Assembly: GCA_918026815.1 (NCBI GenBank) | Contig: CAKJVC010000066.1 | Span: 310,001-374,000, forward strand | From: Chalara sp. BL73 | Taxonomy: Eukaryota; Ascomycota; Leotiomycetes; Helotiales | DNA: 64,000 nucleotides | Reading direction: 5' to 3' | Shown here: positions 11,883 through 24,250 of the stretch, in pieces | Position numbering within the stretch: position 1 is the stretch's first letter | How the letters are laid out: each line of letters starts with the position of its first letter | The notes under the pieces: model-generated | The model's database searches: none | What the model saw: the letters and a program-made list of their open reading frames with translations, nothing else | Told to the model about the DNA's origin: nothing | Made by a program: the position numbers and the translations under genes

Positions 11883-14602
11883 ATGTCAATATGGAGATCC
11901 AATACGCAAAGGGCAGGTAGCAAGGCTGTGAAGCACTTGCTATTGGGTAACAGCTCAAGGCAACCCCGCGTGATTAGTGCAAGGCTGCAAGCTTCCGGGC
12001 ATGCTTCGTTTCCTTCTACATGTCTATCTTTCACGCGTCTCATGACATCTTCTGCTTTTGCTTCTTCTACTTCTACTTCTACTTCCCTCAATCGGCTTGC
12101 AAGCATTCAGAGACATTTCAACATGGATACTGAAGAAATCAAACACTTCTTGGCGGATAGTCCACCATCAACCGTCAACCTAGTTATTAAGAAGCATTTC
12201 GAAGCTTTGTCTGACAAAGAGAAGCGCTATGCACACTACATCAGCAGGTAAATCATACATATTACCACTCGCTAGAACTTTTTATTGCTCGTAATTTATT
12301 GATTTTTGCTAATAAATTTAGGGCTGCTTTCACCGGAACGAGAATTACACTTCGTCAAGTCTCACCTGAGTCAGAAGCTATCTTCGATTTCATCATCGAG
12401 CTCTACAAGGCTTACAATGGTGACTGGCCAGAAGCTCAGAAAAAGTCTGGCATCAACGAAGAGGATCTAAAGTACTTCCTAGAGTACGCTGCAATGTTTC
12501 TAGGCAACTGTGGCAACTACAAGGGCTTTGGAGATGCCAAGTTTGTCCCTAGAAGCAAGGAGAGTGCTTTTGACTCTCTGGCAGCTAGTGCACCTGAAGC
12601 AGAGAAATTCTACAAGCAGACCAATGGCTCCATCTTTACAAGTGGTAAGGAGGGATTAATGCATCTTGGTTTCCTTGATGAAGGTCATGTGACGACCTAC
12701 TACCCCGACTCGAAAGGTATTACAAAGGAGGAAATCTCCGCAGTCAGCGAGTGGATGCTTGAGAAAAAGCTACTGCCGGTTGGTGACATCTACTTCTTTT
12801 TCCTTTTCCTCAGCATCCACGGTCACGTTGTGGCATAAGAGTATATTGCTGACCATGCCTAGGAGAATACTCGTCTTAGGAAGACTACAGATGGGACATT
12901 TGAGCTGCTGATTGCATCAGCAGTTACTGAAGTTCCTTCTGGAGGCGGTGACATCGGAACACAAACCGATTATACCCTTGAGAAAGGGCCGCTAGAAGGC
13001 AAGAAACTAAAGCTCGTCTATGGAGATTACTCCAACGAGCTGTCGAAGATCGCTGCCTATCACAAGAAAGCAGCAGAAAACTCAGCCAACGACAATCAGA
13101 GGCAAATGCAATTAGCATATGCCGATTCATTTGAGACTGGTTCGCTGGAGGCATTCAAGAACAGCCAAAGATTCTGGATTAGAGACAAAGGCCCTATGGT
13201 AGAGTCTAATATTGGCTTTGTCGAGACGTACAGAGACCCTCATGGAGTCCGTGGCGAGTGGGAAGGATTTGCTGCGACAGTTAACCTTGAGCGAACACGA
13301 ACTTTTGGAGCACTAGTTGCAGGTGCAGAATCCATGATTCCAAAACTTCCTTGGTCAAAGGATTTTGAAAAGGACAAGTTTCTCAGCCCAGACTTCACCA
13401 GTTTAGAGGTCCTGTCTTTTGCCGGATCTGGTGAGTAAATACTCAAACCATAAAATTTGATTCGAATGTATCACCAATTGTGAAACAGCACCCTTTGTTC
13501 ACATAGTTGCCAAGACAGGAACTGATAGATGGTGATTTATAGGTATTCCAGCAGGTATCAATATCCCTAACTACGACGATATCCGACAGTCTGAAGGATT
13601 TAAGAACGTTTCTCTTGGTAATGTCCTAAGTGCCAAGGCTCCCAATGAGAAGATTCCGTTCATTTCAGAGGAAGACCTTACAATTTACCAAAAGTATCGA
13701 GATGATGCGTTCGAGGTATGCAAATTTGCAAAATTTAAAGTTCTTTATATAGTGGCAACCGACCTTGTGGTCCGTTGAGCATTAGCTAACCACAGAACTT
13801 ACAGGTACAAGTTGGTATTCATGAGCTTCTAGGCCACGGCACAGGCAAGCTATTGCAAGAACTAGAGCCAGGAAAATACAACTTCGACATCGATAACCCA
13901 CCTATTAGCCCTATCGATAACAAGCCTGTCACAACATGGTATAAGCCAGGACAAACTTGGGGTGGTGTATTTGGTGCTGTCGCTTCTAGTTACGAGGAAT
14001 GTCGTGCAGAAACTGTGGCTATGGCTCTAAGCTGTGACTTTGAGATCCTTCGCATCTTCGGTTTCGGTGACGGCACACCGAACATGGAAGGCGAGGCAGG
14101 AGACGTTCTGTACGCTGCTTACCTTTCCATGGCCCGCGCCGGTATCGCCTCACTCGAGATGTGGGATCCAAAGAGTAGGAAATGGGGACAAGCACACTCG
14201 CAGGCCCGCTTCTCCATTCTCAAGTGCTTTCTGAACGCGGGCAACGACTTCTGCAGACTGGATTACCAAAATGAGGATCTATCTGATTTAACCATCAAGC
14301 TTGACCGTAGCAAGATCACAACTGTGGGTAGAAAGGCGGTTGAGGCATACCTCCAAAAACTGCATATTTACAAGTCGACTGCCGATCAGAAGGCTGGAAC
14401 GGCGCTTTATCATGATATGACGCATGTCGATGATTTCTGGGGAACAAAGGTCAGGAATGAGGTTTTAAGGAACAAGCAGCCACGAAAGGTCTTTGTACAG
14501 GCAAATACAGTGCTTGATGAGAATACTGGGGTTGTGTCTTTGGTCGAGTATGAGCCTACTTTGGAGGGTATGATTAAAAGTTATGCTGAGCGTGACGTCT
14601 GA
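11883..14602 (+). CDS. Dipeptidyl peptidase III (M49 zinc peptidase)
   Basis: Five exons (11883-12247, 12322-12778, 12863-13430, 13543-13715, 13805-14602) encode 786 residues. The enzyme removes dipeptides from the N-termini of short peptides in peptide turnover. Zinc motif HELLGH is at 527-532 and the second motif EECRAE at 585-590, so the active site is intact. The [10 protein letters not shown] block between them is also family-like. The first ATG adds 80 residues ahead of [10 protein letters not shown], where most family members begin. That extension has no Asp or Glu and many Arg, Lys and Ser, like a mitochondrial presequence. Two further in-frame ATGs, at about residue 54 and residue 81, could start shorter cytosolic forms. 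The start choice is therefore uncertain, but the peptidase call is firm. Confidence 0.95.
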
Positions 14603-15007
14603 AGGGGATAGCATCAAGCAGATTAGATAGCTTCAAACCTCCACGCAGAATATGCATCTGAACGGATGGGAATAGCCCAAAATTGCAATCGCAAATAACA
14701 GTAGTGAAATCAAGACTCCTAATTCCTTAAGAACAATATCGTAGCCACTTATTTTGAATCAAACACACCTACTTTCTGATGCATGTTCAGAGAACGATCA
14801 CAGAATAAGTCTGACTTCAGAATATGATTCCCACAGAAAGCCCGCGGGCCCGTCTTATGCTCTGTGATTGATTCGTTATTCTCAAATCTTTTCTTGAATT
14901 ACAAAGCGCCTGGGAACAGCCAATGCTATCCGCCGATCAAAATGCAATCGAATTGTTGAGAGTTCCCACGTCCGCTTTCTACGCCCAAACCATCAAACCC
15001 CATCCAT
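14603..15007. other. Intergenic between convergent genes
   Basis: The 3' flanks of DPP III and of ribosomal eL6 meet here. No gene is seen. Confidence 0.6.
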
Positions 15008-15857
15008 TTACCATTGCATCTCATGTGGTCGATCACCCTTCCTCAAGCTGAAAGTGCTTCCCAAGTAGCTGGTAAGGAATGGCTCCTTCTTGATTACGGA
15101 CAGCAGTGCCTTGTCGACGGTCTTCTGGTCTGCGGCGCGGCTGCTTGATGGCTTCTTCTTCTATAAACTGTCAGCCTTGCACCATAGCATTCTTTTTAAG
15201 CCCGGCGCTCTTACCTCTGGCTTCTCGCCTTGCTTGAAAAATGCCTCCTCTCCTGACTTCTTCTCGCTTTTCTCTCGTGCGAAGTACTTCTCACCGGAAA
15301 TCTCCTCGATCTTCTTGGAGTCGATACCTGAGATATCGACCTTGTGGGATGTGGCGATAACATAGCGGGCGTTGACTCTGCGGATGGGGACACCGTTGAC
15401 CTTGAATGGACCAGTAACGAGGAGGACACCTTGAGGGAGAGTGTTCAAGAGAACGACGCGCTTGCCGCGGAAGCGACCAGCGAGGAGGATGAGGACTGCT
15501 CCGGGTTGTAGACTGGCGCGAGGAGTGGAGGCTCTGATGGTTTTTCGGACCTGAAGTATATTATTAGCAAATGGTTCGTCTCGCAGATCGTTGATCAAGT
15601 AGATATGCGCTTAAGCAGAGGTAACGGTAGTAGGTCAATTCCTTCCAACTTCGAGCAATAAATACGCTGCGATGAGTCCCTGCAACTCTCCATCTGCCGC
15701 TACCTCTGCTTCTATCCTCGCATTATTCAAAAAGATATAAACCCACCTTCTTTGGTTGAACCTCATCCTCAGCTGGGTACCACTTCTTCGCCTTCTGCGA
15801 GTGGTGAGGAACCTCCCTCGTAGACTTGCCAAAAGTCTTCTTCGTTGCTTCTGCCAT
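15008..15857 (-). CDS. rpl6: 60S ribosomal protein L6 (eL6)
   Basis: Three exons (15857-15747, 15550-15215, 15160-15008) give 199 residues. The product is eukaryote-specific large-subunit protein eL6. The KOW-like core is clear: [20 protein letters not shown], then [25 protein letters not shown] and [18 protein letters not shown]. The C-terminus spliced from the last exon, [15 protein letters not shown] with PHEMQW at the end, is typical of fungi. The first intron is about 196 bases, long for this window but usual in ribosomal protein genes. The start lies 264 bases from the divergent Rpn13 start. Confidence 0.96.
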
Positions 15858-16121
15858 TTTGTCGATGCCTCTTGTCGATTGTTGGCGGAGTTGTCGTTAT
15901 GAGGTTTGGAATGATCACTCGCTTGACTGCTTGAGAAGTTCCAGTGGGCATTCGGCTATTTTTTTGTGCGTCACATGATTCAGTCGTGGTCGCCAGGGAA
16001 CGGTCCACCTTTTTTATCCAGCCTCGCGCTAGTGGAGCTTACCTCTCGAGCCTCTTAAAAGCTCCAAGCTCCAGGCTGGATACACTTCGTAATACACCTT
16101 CAAACCACACTGCCAACCATC
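15858..16121. promoter_or_regulatory. Shared divergent promoter region, eL6 and Rpn13
   Basis: Only 264 bases separate the ATG codons of the ribosomal eL6 gene (minus) and the proteasome receptor Rpn13 gene (plus), so both promoters must lie here or overlap the leaders. I cannot point to a defined factor site. Confidence 0.55.
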
Positions 16122-17533
16122 ATGTCTGTCGTACCAATAATCACGTTTAAGGCTGGTAAATGCGATTTGGACGTACGCTTCTCCTTTTCTAGTTACCACA
16201 TTCGAAATGCTAAAAGAGATAGGAGTCCAACAAGCCTTATAAGGTAACGCCTGATCCTACACCTGGTTACATATATCTCTATGAACAAGAAGGTTAGTTC
16301 CAAACCGCATATCCTCAAGAATAAGGAAATTGACCCATCAAGACCTTCTGCATTTCTGTTGGAGAGAGCGATCAAAACCTATAAGCGATGAAAGCAATAT
16401 CGATCTTATCATGTTCCCCGGTGATGGAAACTTTGGACCATATAGCCATCACGAAACTAGCTCTAAGACTAACGGACGCATTGCCGCCTTGAAGTTCTCC
16501 TCTTCATCCCAGAGACATCTCTTCTGGCTACAGTCGAAGCCCCAGACATCAGACTCCAGCAAGTTTTCAGATAGAGACACGAAGATCTGCCAATTGGTGG
16601 ACAAGCTTTTACAGGGAGATGAGGTCGATGTGCCGGCAGAGATCGCGCGAGTACAAGGCCCTGGAAGCGGAGATGCAGATGGGGATGAGGCAATGGAAGA
16701 TGTGGAGGGGCAAGGCGGTCCATCCGAACACCAGGGTGGAAGCGGAGGTGCCGGTCCTGATGCAACAGGAGGGGACATTAGAGAGGAAGGCCATGGCGCT
16801 AGAGAAGGCGGTGCGGATGGAGGAAGAGCGTAGGTCACATTTCATCGCATGGATTGAGCATTTACAATGTGGCGTTTGGTAAAAAACGGATATCCAAAAT
16901 AAGATGCACGAAATGATCATGTACTTCTAGACGGTTCTATCCTCACGAATACAAAGATCTGATTACTTGATTTCGTCGGACGGGAGCTGACGATGTGATA
17001 GTCATGGCTCAGGTCCTCAAGATGCTGCCTCAGTGGTTCAGAATTTCTTAAATTCCCTGAAAGGCGGGAACTCTGGTCTACGCCAATCTCAAGGTCAAAT
17101 ATATACGACATTGCCAGACTTGCTGCCAGCATCTACAACAATACCCACAATCGATACCGCAACACCAGCACAAATAGATAATCTCCTTAGCTACCTCCCA
17201 CCTACAATTCTTCTACTCGCTCAAGAGTCAGCTGCCTCGATAAACGGGATGGTCGAGCCAAATGCAGAGACTGCTTCCGCTGCCATCCAGGCTCTCAGCA
17301 TCGGCCAGAAGAAAACAATAATCAAGCGTGTCTTAAGGAGTCCTCAGTTCCACCAGAGCTTAGGTAGTTTGACAATGGCTATCCGGGATGGGGGACTTCC
17401 CAGCATTTCTGGAGCACTCGGTCTAGAACTAGCCAATGGAGGTTTAGTTAGGGGCGGAAATGTACCTCTTGGTGGCGGTGATGCGGTCGAGGCATTTGTG
17501 GAAGGGGTCAAGAAGACTGTAGGGAAGAAATAA
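16122..17533 (+). CDS. rpn13: Proteasomal ubiquitin receptor Rpn13/ADRM1
   Basis: Four exons (16122-16172, 16223-16292, 16343-16829, 17002-17533) encode 379 residues. Rpn13 sits on the 19S regulatory particle, binds ubiquitin through its Pru domain and recruits the deubiquitinase UCH37 through a C-terminal DEUBAD domain. The Pru domain, about residues 6-130, is shown by ITFKAGKCDLD, VTPDPTPGYIYLYEQEDLLHFCW and LIMFPGDGNF. A Gly/Asp/Glu-rich linker follows, then a helical DEUBAD-like segment with LPDLLPAS and an ALSIGQKKTIIKRVLRSPQF helix. Introns one and two were placed by restoring the Pru sequence. The donor at 16830 and acceptor at 17001 are less certain, because a phase-compatible alternative (donor after 16810) also exists. 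Confidence 0.9.
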
Positions 17534-18358
17534 GGGATGTACGCCTTCAGGCTAGGTGATCATCCCTTCAAATCTACATGTTTGTACCACTACGTGCGCT
17601 TGGCACAATATAGACTAGACAGAATGCTGACCAGACAACTTATCATCCTTCTTGACCTGGACGTACTTTACGGAACAAAGTCTATGTCATGCGATGCCCA
17701 TGATTATCACACTTCTAATGTAGCACTATGATCCAACTTTGTTATTGCCATGTACGAGAGGAACATGATCTGTGATGGTCCAGCATGCATCGATTCTGTA
17801 AGTGGCTAGATCTACAGAGAACAATAGCAAGCGAAAATCGTAATTTAGGGGGCCCATCGACCACAACTGCCTGGGAAGTAACACAACTGCTTGTGAAGTA
17901 ACACTAGAGTGGGACTGCGGCTTAGTCTTATGCATTGCCAGATCAGTGAGGTGAGTAGATTTATTCAGCTCGGCAGCATAGTAGCAGATTTCGGGTTACC
18001 ACAGACCTGCAAACGCTAGCTTATCTGTGATTGGCTAGGAGCCTAGATTGTGGGGCGTTCTCTGCTATTGTTGTTTTTCCTATTCAGAATGACAATAGGA
18101 AGCACATAAAGTAGTGACTCACTTTGCCCTTGAATTTTGAATTAAATATGCCAGCGGATCCTCACTTCTCCATTCACCTTTTATTTCTCATTTTTGAGTT
18201 CATCTTCGATTCTGTTGATCATAAAGCCTCGACGTTCTCATTCTCACATCTTCCCTAGGTCAAAGTCCTGTCTAGAGGTCCACCAGCATACTCTTGCCAC
18301 TCAAAGTCTTCCACGCAAGTTTCATTTCCTTCGGGAATCCAAAGATCTAGTCGTCAAG
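17534..18358. other. Intergenic, holds a 20-base tandem duplication
   Basis: No gene is seen between Rpn13 and the following plus-strand gene. A tandem pair of near-identical 20-mers lies at 17863-17902. Confidence 0.55.
17863..17902. repeat. Direct tandem repeat, 2 x 20 bases
   Basis: Two adjacent 20-base units, each ACAACTGC..GAAGTAAC, differ at two positions. This is seen directly. It may be a recent local duplication or a paired protein-binding site. Confidence 0.8.
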
Positions 18359-19123
18359 ATGGCACCCGCTCAGCAGAATGGATCTCAGAACCCTCACGCT
18401 CCCATTCAATCCTTCCTTAACAACGCTCTCCAAGGTTTACAAACCATCACACCACCAGGTCAAGGCGCGAACTACTGGAGTAAGAACGGCGACGACTCAG
18501 ATGACGACCCATTTCCCAACGAATCTGACGATGAAGGTCCTTTCACAGCCCCACCAAGACAAGCAATCCACCTCATCGTCAAGACGCCGATCATCATAAC
18601 CGGCGAGAACAACATAATGGCCATTGATCCAGCCGCCCAAGCCGAAAAGGTCACCAACGCCATTATCTGCGCCCTCGAGACCATGGCTGAGGGTGGCAAC
18701 GTCCCCTTGACCGACGCACATGGCAACCTTCGTGCAATCAAGATTGATGTCTCGGCCGAGATCAAATGTCGTGGCAATCGCAATATTGTGGGCGAGCAGG
18801 CGGTATTGGATAATATCATCGCGTTGACTACTAGGATCGTATGTGGTGATCGAACTGGACGCGTTGTTCCTGTAGCATCTCCCGCACATCCACGCGCTCC
18901 TCATACAAACGACGTTCAGGAAAATAGTGCTCTGTCGAGTGTTGTTCCAGTTATGACTACTCAAAGCAATGGACATACAACTACTGGCGCATCCCTCAAT
19001 GATACCCACAGCAACTCTGGTCAAGCGAATGGTGTAGCCTCCCAGAAGAGAGAGCGTGCTGGTAGTAGCGGATCAGAGCACGAGCCTGATGTGAAGCGCA
19101 CAAAGACAGAGTCGGAGGATTAG
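18359..19123 (+). CDS. Uncharacterised acidic, probably nuclear protein
   Basis: This single-exon frame of 254 residues uses the first ATG of a longer open frame. The N-terminus is Gln/Asn-rich and followed by an acidic patch (DDSDDDPFPNESDDEG, about residues 42-57). A compact hydrophobic-charged core spans about 60-160, with AIHLIVKTPIIITGENNIM and KIDVSAEIKCRGNRNIVGEQAVL. A Ser/Thr/Asn-rich linker leads to a basic bipartite-like nuclear signal near the C-terminus (QKRERAG then DVKRTKTE). The core looks folded, possibly alpha/beta, but I do not recognise the family. Nuclear location is inference from the basic clusters. Confidence 0.7.
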   Translation: MAPAQQNGSQNPHAPIQSFLNNALQGLQTITPPGQGANYWSKNGDDSDDDPFPNESDDEGPFTAPPRQAIHLIVKTPIIITGENNIMAIDPAAQAEKVTNAIICALETMAEGGNVPLTDAHGNLRAIKIDVSAEIKCRGNRNIVGEQAVLDNIIALTTRIVCGDRTGRVVPVASPAHPRAPHTNDVQENSALSSVVPVMTTQSNGHTTTGASLNDTHSNSGQANGVASQKRERAGSSGSEHEPDVKRTKTESED

Positions 19124-19625
19124 ATGATTCCAGCATCGGCAGGGGAATGTAGCATGGTTTGGCATCCAGGGGTTGCTTGGTACAGCCACGAATTATGAGA
19201 CTGGTTGGGAATCGGGATATCTTTAATGGCTTTACTGCAGGCTTTGCAGATTCTACATGGCGTTGCTGGAAAAGATCACCTGTCAGAATTCATTCTACTC
19301 ATTTTTTTTATGTAGATTACGAAATCACGATTGCACTGCGCTTACGTACCTACTCCTCACAGAAATATGTGATATAATGTGCTTGAGAACCAAATGCATT
19401 GATAGCACCCAAGGGCTGAATCTTACTCCTTAGCGTCGCTCATGCTTTTAATTATACAATAATAATTCTTACATGTCTGCACCCAAAATTTGATTATCAG
19501 GGGCTCAGATCAGAAGCGGCTACCACGTGATGCCCCATAGCTGACCCATCCATATCCCAGTTCTCCAACGCCAGATACCAAATCGTAGGAAGATGCTATA
19601 AGAGCTGTGTAGAAGAGACTGATGA
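19124..19625. other. Intergenic between convergent genes
   Basis: No gene is seen. This is the shared 3' region of the acidic protein and SNF5-family genes. Confidence 0.6.
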
Positions 19626-21511
19626 TCACCGGTAGTCTATAGGACGTAAATCTGCTCGATGCAGATCCTTGGCCCATTTAGGGAGATTGCGCTCGCGCTC
19701 GAACAAATAGCCACAGTTGTTGCACAAGGTCTATCTCATGTCAGTAAATGAAAGGAGGCTGTAGGAAATGAGGCCTTAGCACTTACTCTTGAGCCGTGCG
19801 GTCCATCTCGGACCGCCCAGACTGCGGTTCCCCATGTTCTGCAATGTGCACATCTCCACGTGTTGCGCTCATAGTCATTCAGCGATCCACCACCACCATA
19901 GCCAGTCACACCACTGGCATCTGGTGTGCCTCTCACTCCTGGTGAGCCGTTTCTTAACGGACTCAGGCTGCGGAAACGCTTCTTCTTTTTGCTTCGCTCT
20001 CCTCTACCCATCCGCTCCTCGGCAGGCTCGGCGTCGAAGTATCCTCCCTTATTCTCATTCGGTTGTGGCATTCCACCCAACATGCCCGTATTCGAAGAGA
20101 ATCTAGCAGTTTCTCGCCGCAACCGTCTAATCTGTCTTTCTCGGTCACTCTCTTTCTTCTCCATATCTTCCTTAGACATTTGCTCAATTTTTGGCTCCCA
20201 TTGATCAGCTAAGCCCTCGTTATCATATCTCCATCCTGCTTCTGCGCCATGCGCTGCCTCGTTTGGAATCTCATTACCATATCCTCCTACTAAGCCACCA
20301 GTCTCGCACGCTTCTTTTTTCAATCGTAGAACGGCCTCATAGATTGCGTGCGACATGGCAGGGACCCATTCGGCAGCCAGTCCAAGATCAGCACACGTCT
20401 GCTTTGCGAACAACTCTGCCGTCCCGGGAGGATGAAGAAGCGACCACTCAAACTTGTCTGTGTAAAGAATATTTGAAAGATTAATGTTTAAGGTGATGAT
20501 GCATCTATACATATCATCTGGGTCGAACTCATCGGATTCGGGTACTATTGGTGCAGCTGAAGCTTCAACCTCTGTCTGCGTAAGGCTTCGTTGTAATTGC
20601 GATGGTGTTGAGACACCATTTGCACCTTTGTAAGGTGTAGAGAATCCGTTGGACTGGCCGACTCCATTTCGCAAAGGCGTTGCATTGCCACTAGCAGCTG
20701 GTGTGGCAGAAACATCTCGTGAACCCGGGCCTGCTTGAATCGTTGTAATTATTCCATTTGCTGTGGATGTCTGCTGGGTATGAAACAGGGGATGGAGCGC
20801 AACACCAGCATATTCCTCAAGTTGTGTCCGAATCTGCTTAGATATTTCGCTAGCCGTCGCCGCACGGTTTGGCAGGTCGAGATCTTGTACCATTGTCTGT
20901 GCAAATTGATCCGTTGTAGCTAGAGTTTCATGGAGATTCCATAAGAATATGTCCTTCAATCGGTATGGTACCGTCATCTCTCCTGGCTTGTATACTGGCA
21001 GGCTCGTATCGATGTTTGACGCGCTGAGATTAATGCCATGAGGTACTGGGAGTGCCGCAGCAGGACTGTAAGATGGTATATCGAGATCGATTCGAATTGG
21101 TATCAAAGTCAATGGTAATGCAGTCTGGGCATAATTCTGCAGATCTGATTTGCCTGCTTTCGGTTTGCCCATCCAATCCCGCCAAACTCCTTGAATCTCG
21201 ACTGGCTGGGTGGTTTCCTTTCCGACCTTATCTGATGGATCTTGCTTTGGCTGATTGGAATCATCCCTTCGAGGTATGCTTCTCAAACCTGTTGGCCTCC
21301 GTCTGCCCTCATCGTCGTCTTCATCATAGTCGTCAAATCCATCCTCCGCATAGTTTATCGCAATCGTTCCTCGTTTTGTAGTTCGTGAAAGGGGTGCTGC
21401 GAGGGCTGCTGGAGGTTGAATTACTGGTGTTAGGAGGGAATTTGCGTATGTGCGCAAACGAGGCGCATAGCTTGATATGAAAGATTGCGGAGGCGATTTG
21501 TTCGCAACCAT
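19626..21511 (-). CDS. SNF5/SMARCB1-family chromatin remodelling subunit (Sfh1- or Snf5-like)
   Basis: Two exons (about 21511-19787 and 19730-19626) encode 609 residues. SNF5-family proteins are core subunits of the SWI/SNF and RSC ATP-dependent remodelers. The SNF5 region starts near residue 135 with PLTLIPIRIDLDIPS and continues through KDIFLWNLHETLATTDQFAQTMVQDLDLP. The second repeat is MYRCIITLNINLSNILYTDKFEW and FAKQTCADLGLAAEWVPAM. The short second exon completes a zinc finger: WRCAHCRTWGTAVWA is followed across the intron by TLCNNCGYLFER, a CxxC..CxxC GATA-like arrangement. An acidic patch near 57-69 precedes the SNF5 region. Which complex it serves cannot be decided from sequence. I started at the first ATG of the conserved N-terminus. 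Confidence 0.92.
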
Positions 21512-24250
21512 GGCGGGCGATGTTCTAATCCTTTCAGTCTTGACAACGAGAGATGCGCTCAGGGAAACGTACAATCGTGCGGATTGATATAACTATAAAC
21601 CAGGGCTATCCCGCTTAGAAGAATCATAGATGTTCGTAACGAAGACTAATGTGAATGGCAGAGTCTCGTGGACAATGTTTGATGTTGAAAAGCTTGAAAT
21701 ACTATCCATCAACGTGAATTTGGCGTGTCGCGTACAGCTTGCGATTTCTAGTTGTGAGTCCTTGTCCTTTACTGCCTCAGGCACCAACACTGTCCCCACC
21801 CTGACAATAACACAAAGACAAGAGAGGATGATGTTGAAGTTTAAATTCTCAGTCAAGTATACGTATACATATGTATTCTTTCACGGCTTCCCGATGCTTC
21901 TGTGCTCAAACATACTTGCACCAGAGTCTAACATTAACCCTACCTACTCTCCTCAAAGATGGACATGGGCTGAAAGTTCAGTTCATAAGAACCTATAATA
22001 AACTCCAGGGAATCTTTATTTTATGTATATTCTCCTTGTTCAAATCTTAGTTAATATGATCCGAAAAAGAATCTTTGTCTTAAGCTGAGTGAAAAGCATT
22101 CTACCGGTCTCTGAAGCATGTTTCACATTTTAATGCTTTCCATGACCTAAAGAACCCCCGCCTTGAACTCGAATAGGTACAAGTCTGGCTTTGTGTATAT
22201 CACCTTTGCTGTTGTCACAAAATTTCCATGGAGCTGTTATTATTAACATGAGCCTTCTGGTACGAACACTGAAGTCAGAAAAGCATGAACATCTTCATGA
22301 TGTTCTAGGCTAGAAAGATTCATATTAGATCAAGTTAATACTCTCACTGCAACCCAGTCAGAAAGTGGAATATCTGGAAGTCTCTGACTAGAATACCAGG
22401 GATGGATGTGCCTTTTCCGTGTGACTATGTACGTGCCTGTCCGGCAGGATCAATATGTCACAAAGTAGCAACAGTTGTTTCATCACAATACCCCAAATAC
22501 TTGTCTTCACCATTTACGTAACATGTATGTTGCTACTTCGTTAGAAATCGGAAGATCTGCATAGCATCAACATCAGTCACCTAATTGATCGCCGGTAGTA
22601 TGGCTAATCCTTGCCATTCCTTTTCTATTTCTCTATCCCAGCGACGCCAGCTCTACCCAAAGTTATATCCAGGTGTGTCTGGTTTTTGAAGATCGAGATT
22701 CTTGAAAGTTATTATAATTGATATATGATAGCCTCTTTGAGCTATTGATCTCGTACGTTGGCGATCAAAGAGTATACGATTGCCAGAATGAAGTCCGCAA
22801 GAATTTCGGTGACTTTATATATCAATCCATAAGGCTTGCTAGAACTCTCATTTAAGGCAGATGCTTGCTAGATCATGGATAATACATGGAGTACTTACTT
22901 GGTGGCAGATACAAAGACATGCTTTTCAAAACTATAGAATCGACCAAACCTGCAAACCAATAGAACCCATTCTCACTGCCAAAATCAGAACCTGTAATCA
23001 CGGTACTTCAAATATCAAGGGCAATGCGGATCTCCCAATCAAATATGGCATTATTGTCGATCTTTAATATGCCGCCAGTGCCTTGGAATACCATATATGG
23101 GCAACTGAGCGGTTTCTTGAGCAACCAACATCATGGGACTCCTATCCAGCAAGACGCAAGGGGAGACTACCACAGGTTTATACTAGCAATCCAGTATGTC
23201 GTAACTCTCTATCATTAGTCGGTGCTTCCATCTCTAACACAGCGAGACAGTGGCATTGGACGATTATCTCTGACAAAAGCTGCTATGCAACGAAGCTTGT
23301 ATTCCTGATGGATGTCCCTACTCTACATTGGCGTTTTGCTGGCGTGTCTAAAAAAGATGGGGAAAAACAGAACGGTGAGCCCATTTGAAACAGAGGTTGG
23401 ATAGATCTGCCAGGAGGGTAACGGGCTAGGCTACAAAATGTATCTCTTAAGAAATTTCAGATCCGTAATACTCATAACAGGGAGCTTGATATTGAAGAAG
23501 CCTCAAAACAAGGACAGATAGCATTGGAACAGGAAACTTTTGAGACAGCCTTGGACGGTGCGTTGATAACAGGAGTAGTTTTGAAAACCCCGACTCATTT
23601 TGAATGTCTGAATAGTCTAGAGGAACTGTTTAGCTTTGTACGACAATAGGCATTGTATTGGCCCGCTAAGAAGGTTTACGGATCAATAACAGAGTAGCAG
23701 GGACTCAGACACGGCGCTTTACGCATAAGCTTGCATAGAAATTTAGCACGTTGCTTTCAGGCTGCGGGATGGAGGCTTAGAGGTCGGGCCAGGATCCAAT
23801 CTAGCGGGTCGAACTGAGGACTCACTCGAGTACTAAGACTTAAAGTAGGTAACAAAGTTTTTTGAATATATAGTTAAATAATACTAAATCCTATATAGTC
23901 TTCTTGGCCCTGACCCAGCCCCACAGTCTAACTCCTTAAACTTTATGCAAGATCTGACATCTGAAATGAGGCTCAATGGTCCGTTGTGCTACCAACTTTG
24001 TCGCTCACCTCAACGTTGCTACTGGGGGCTATCATCTAGGAGAGAGTGGGCTGTCTTTCTGATCTTTGTAGACAGAATCTCAACAAGTCATTCCTCATTA
24101 ACTTTCTTATACTTCGCGCTTTTACATATTTAAGCATTCAACAGAATACGCTCGCTTATGATTGGTAGCTATTCTATGACCCTTCAATACGACGCTAAAT
24201 GCTAATGAACCACTATCCAACCCTAGGACAAAACCAGTGCTAACACAATA
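21512..24250. other. Gene-poor, AT-rich stretch without supported genes
   Basis: About 2.7 kb hold only short frames. One at 23083-23388 (plus) and its neighbours look like fragments but match no family I know. Base composition becomes AT-rich from about 22000. This begins the first decay zone of the window, and remnants of old mobile elements are possible but not shown. Confidence 0.45.

Noticed and set aside
16449..16838. Reverse Pro/Ser-rich frames opposite Rpn13
   Set aside because: They are shadows of the Gly/Asp/Glu-rich linker on the plus strand.
22861..23388. Transposon remnant
   Set aside because: Short frames only; no transposase motif, terminal repeat or target duplication could be seen.
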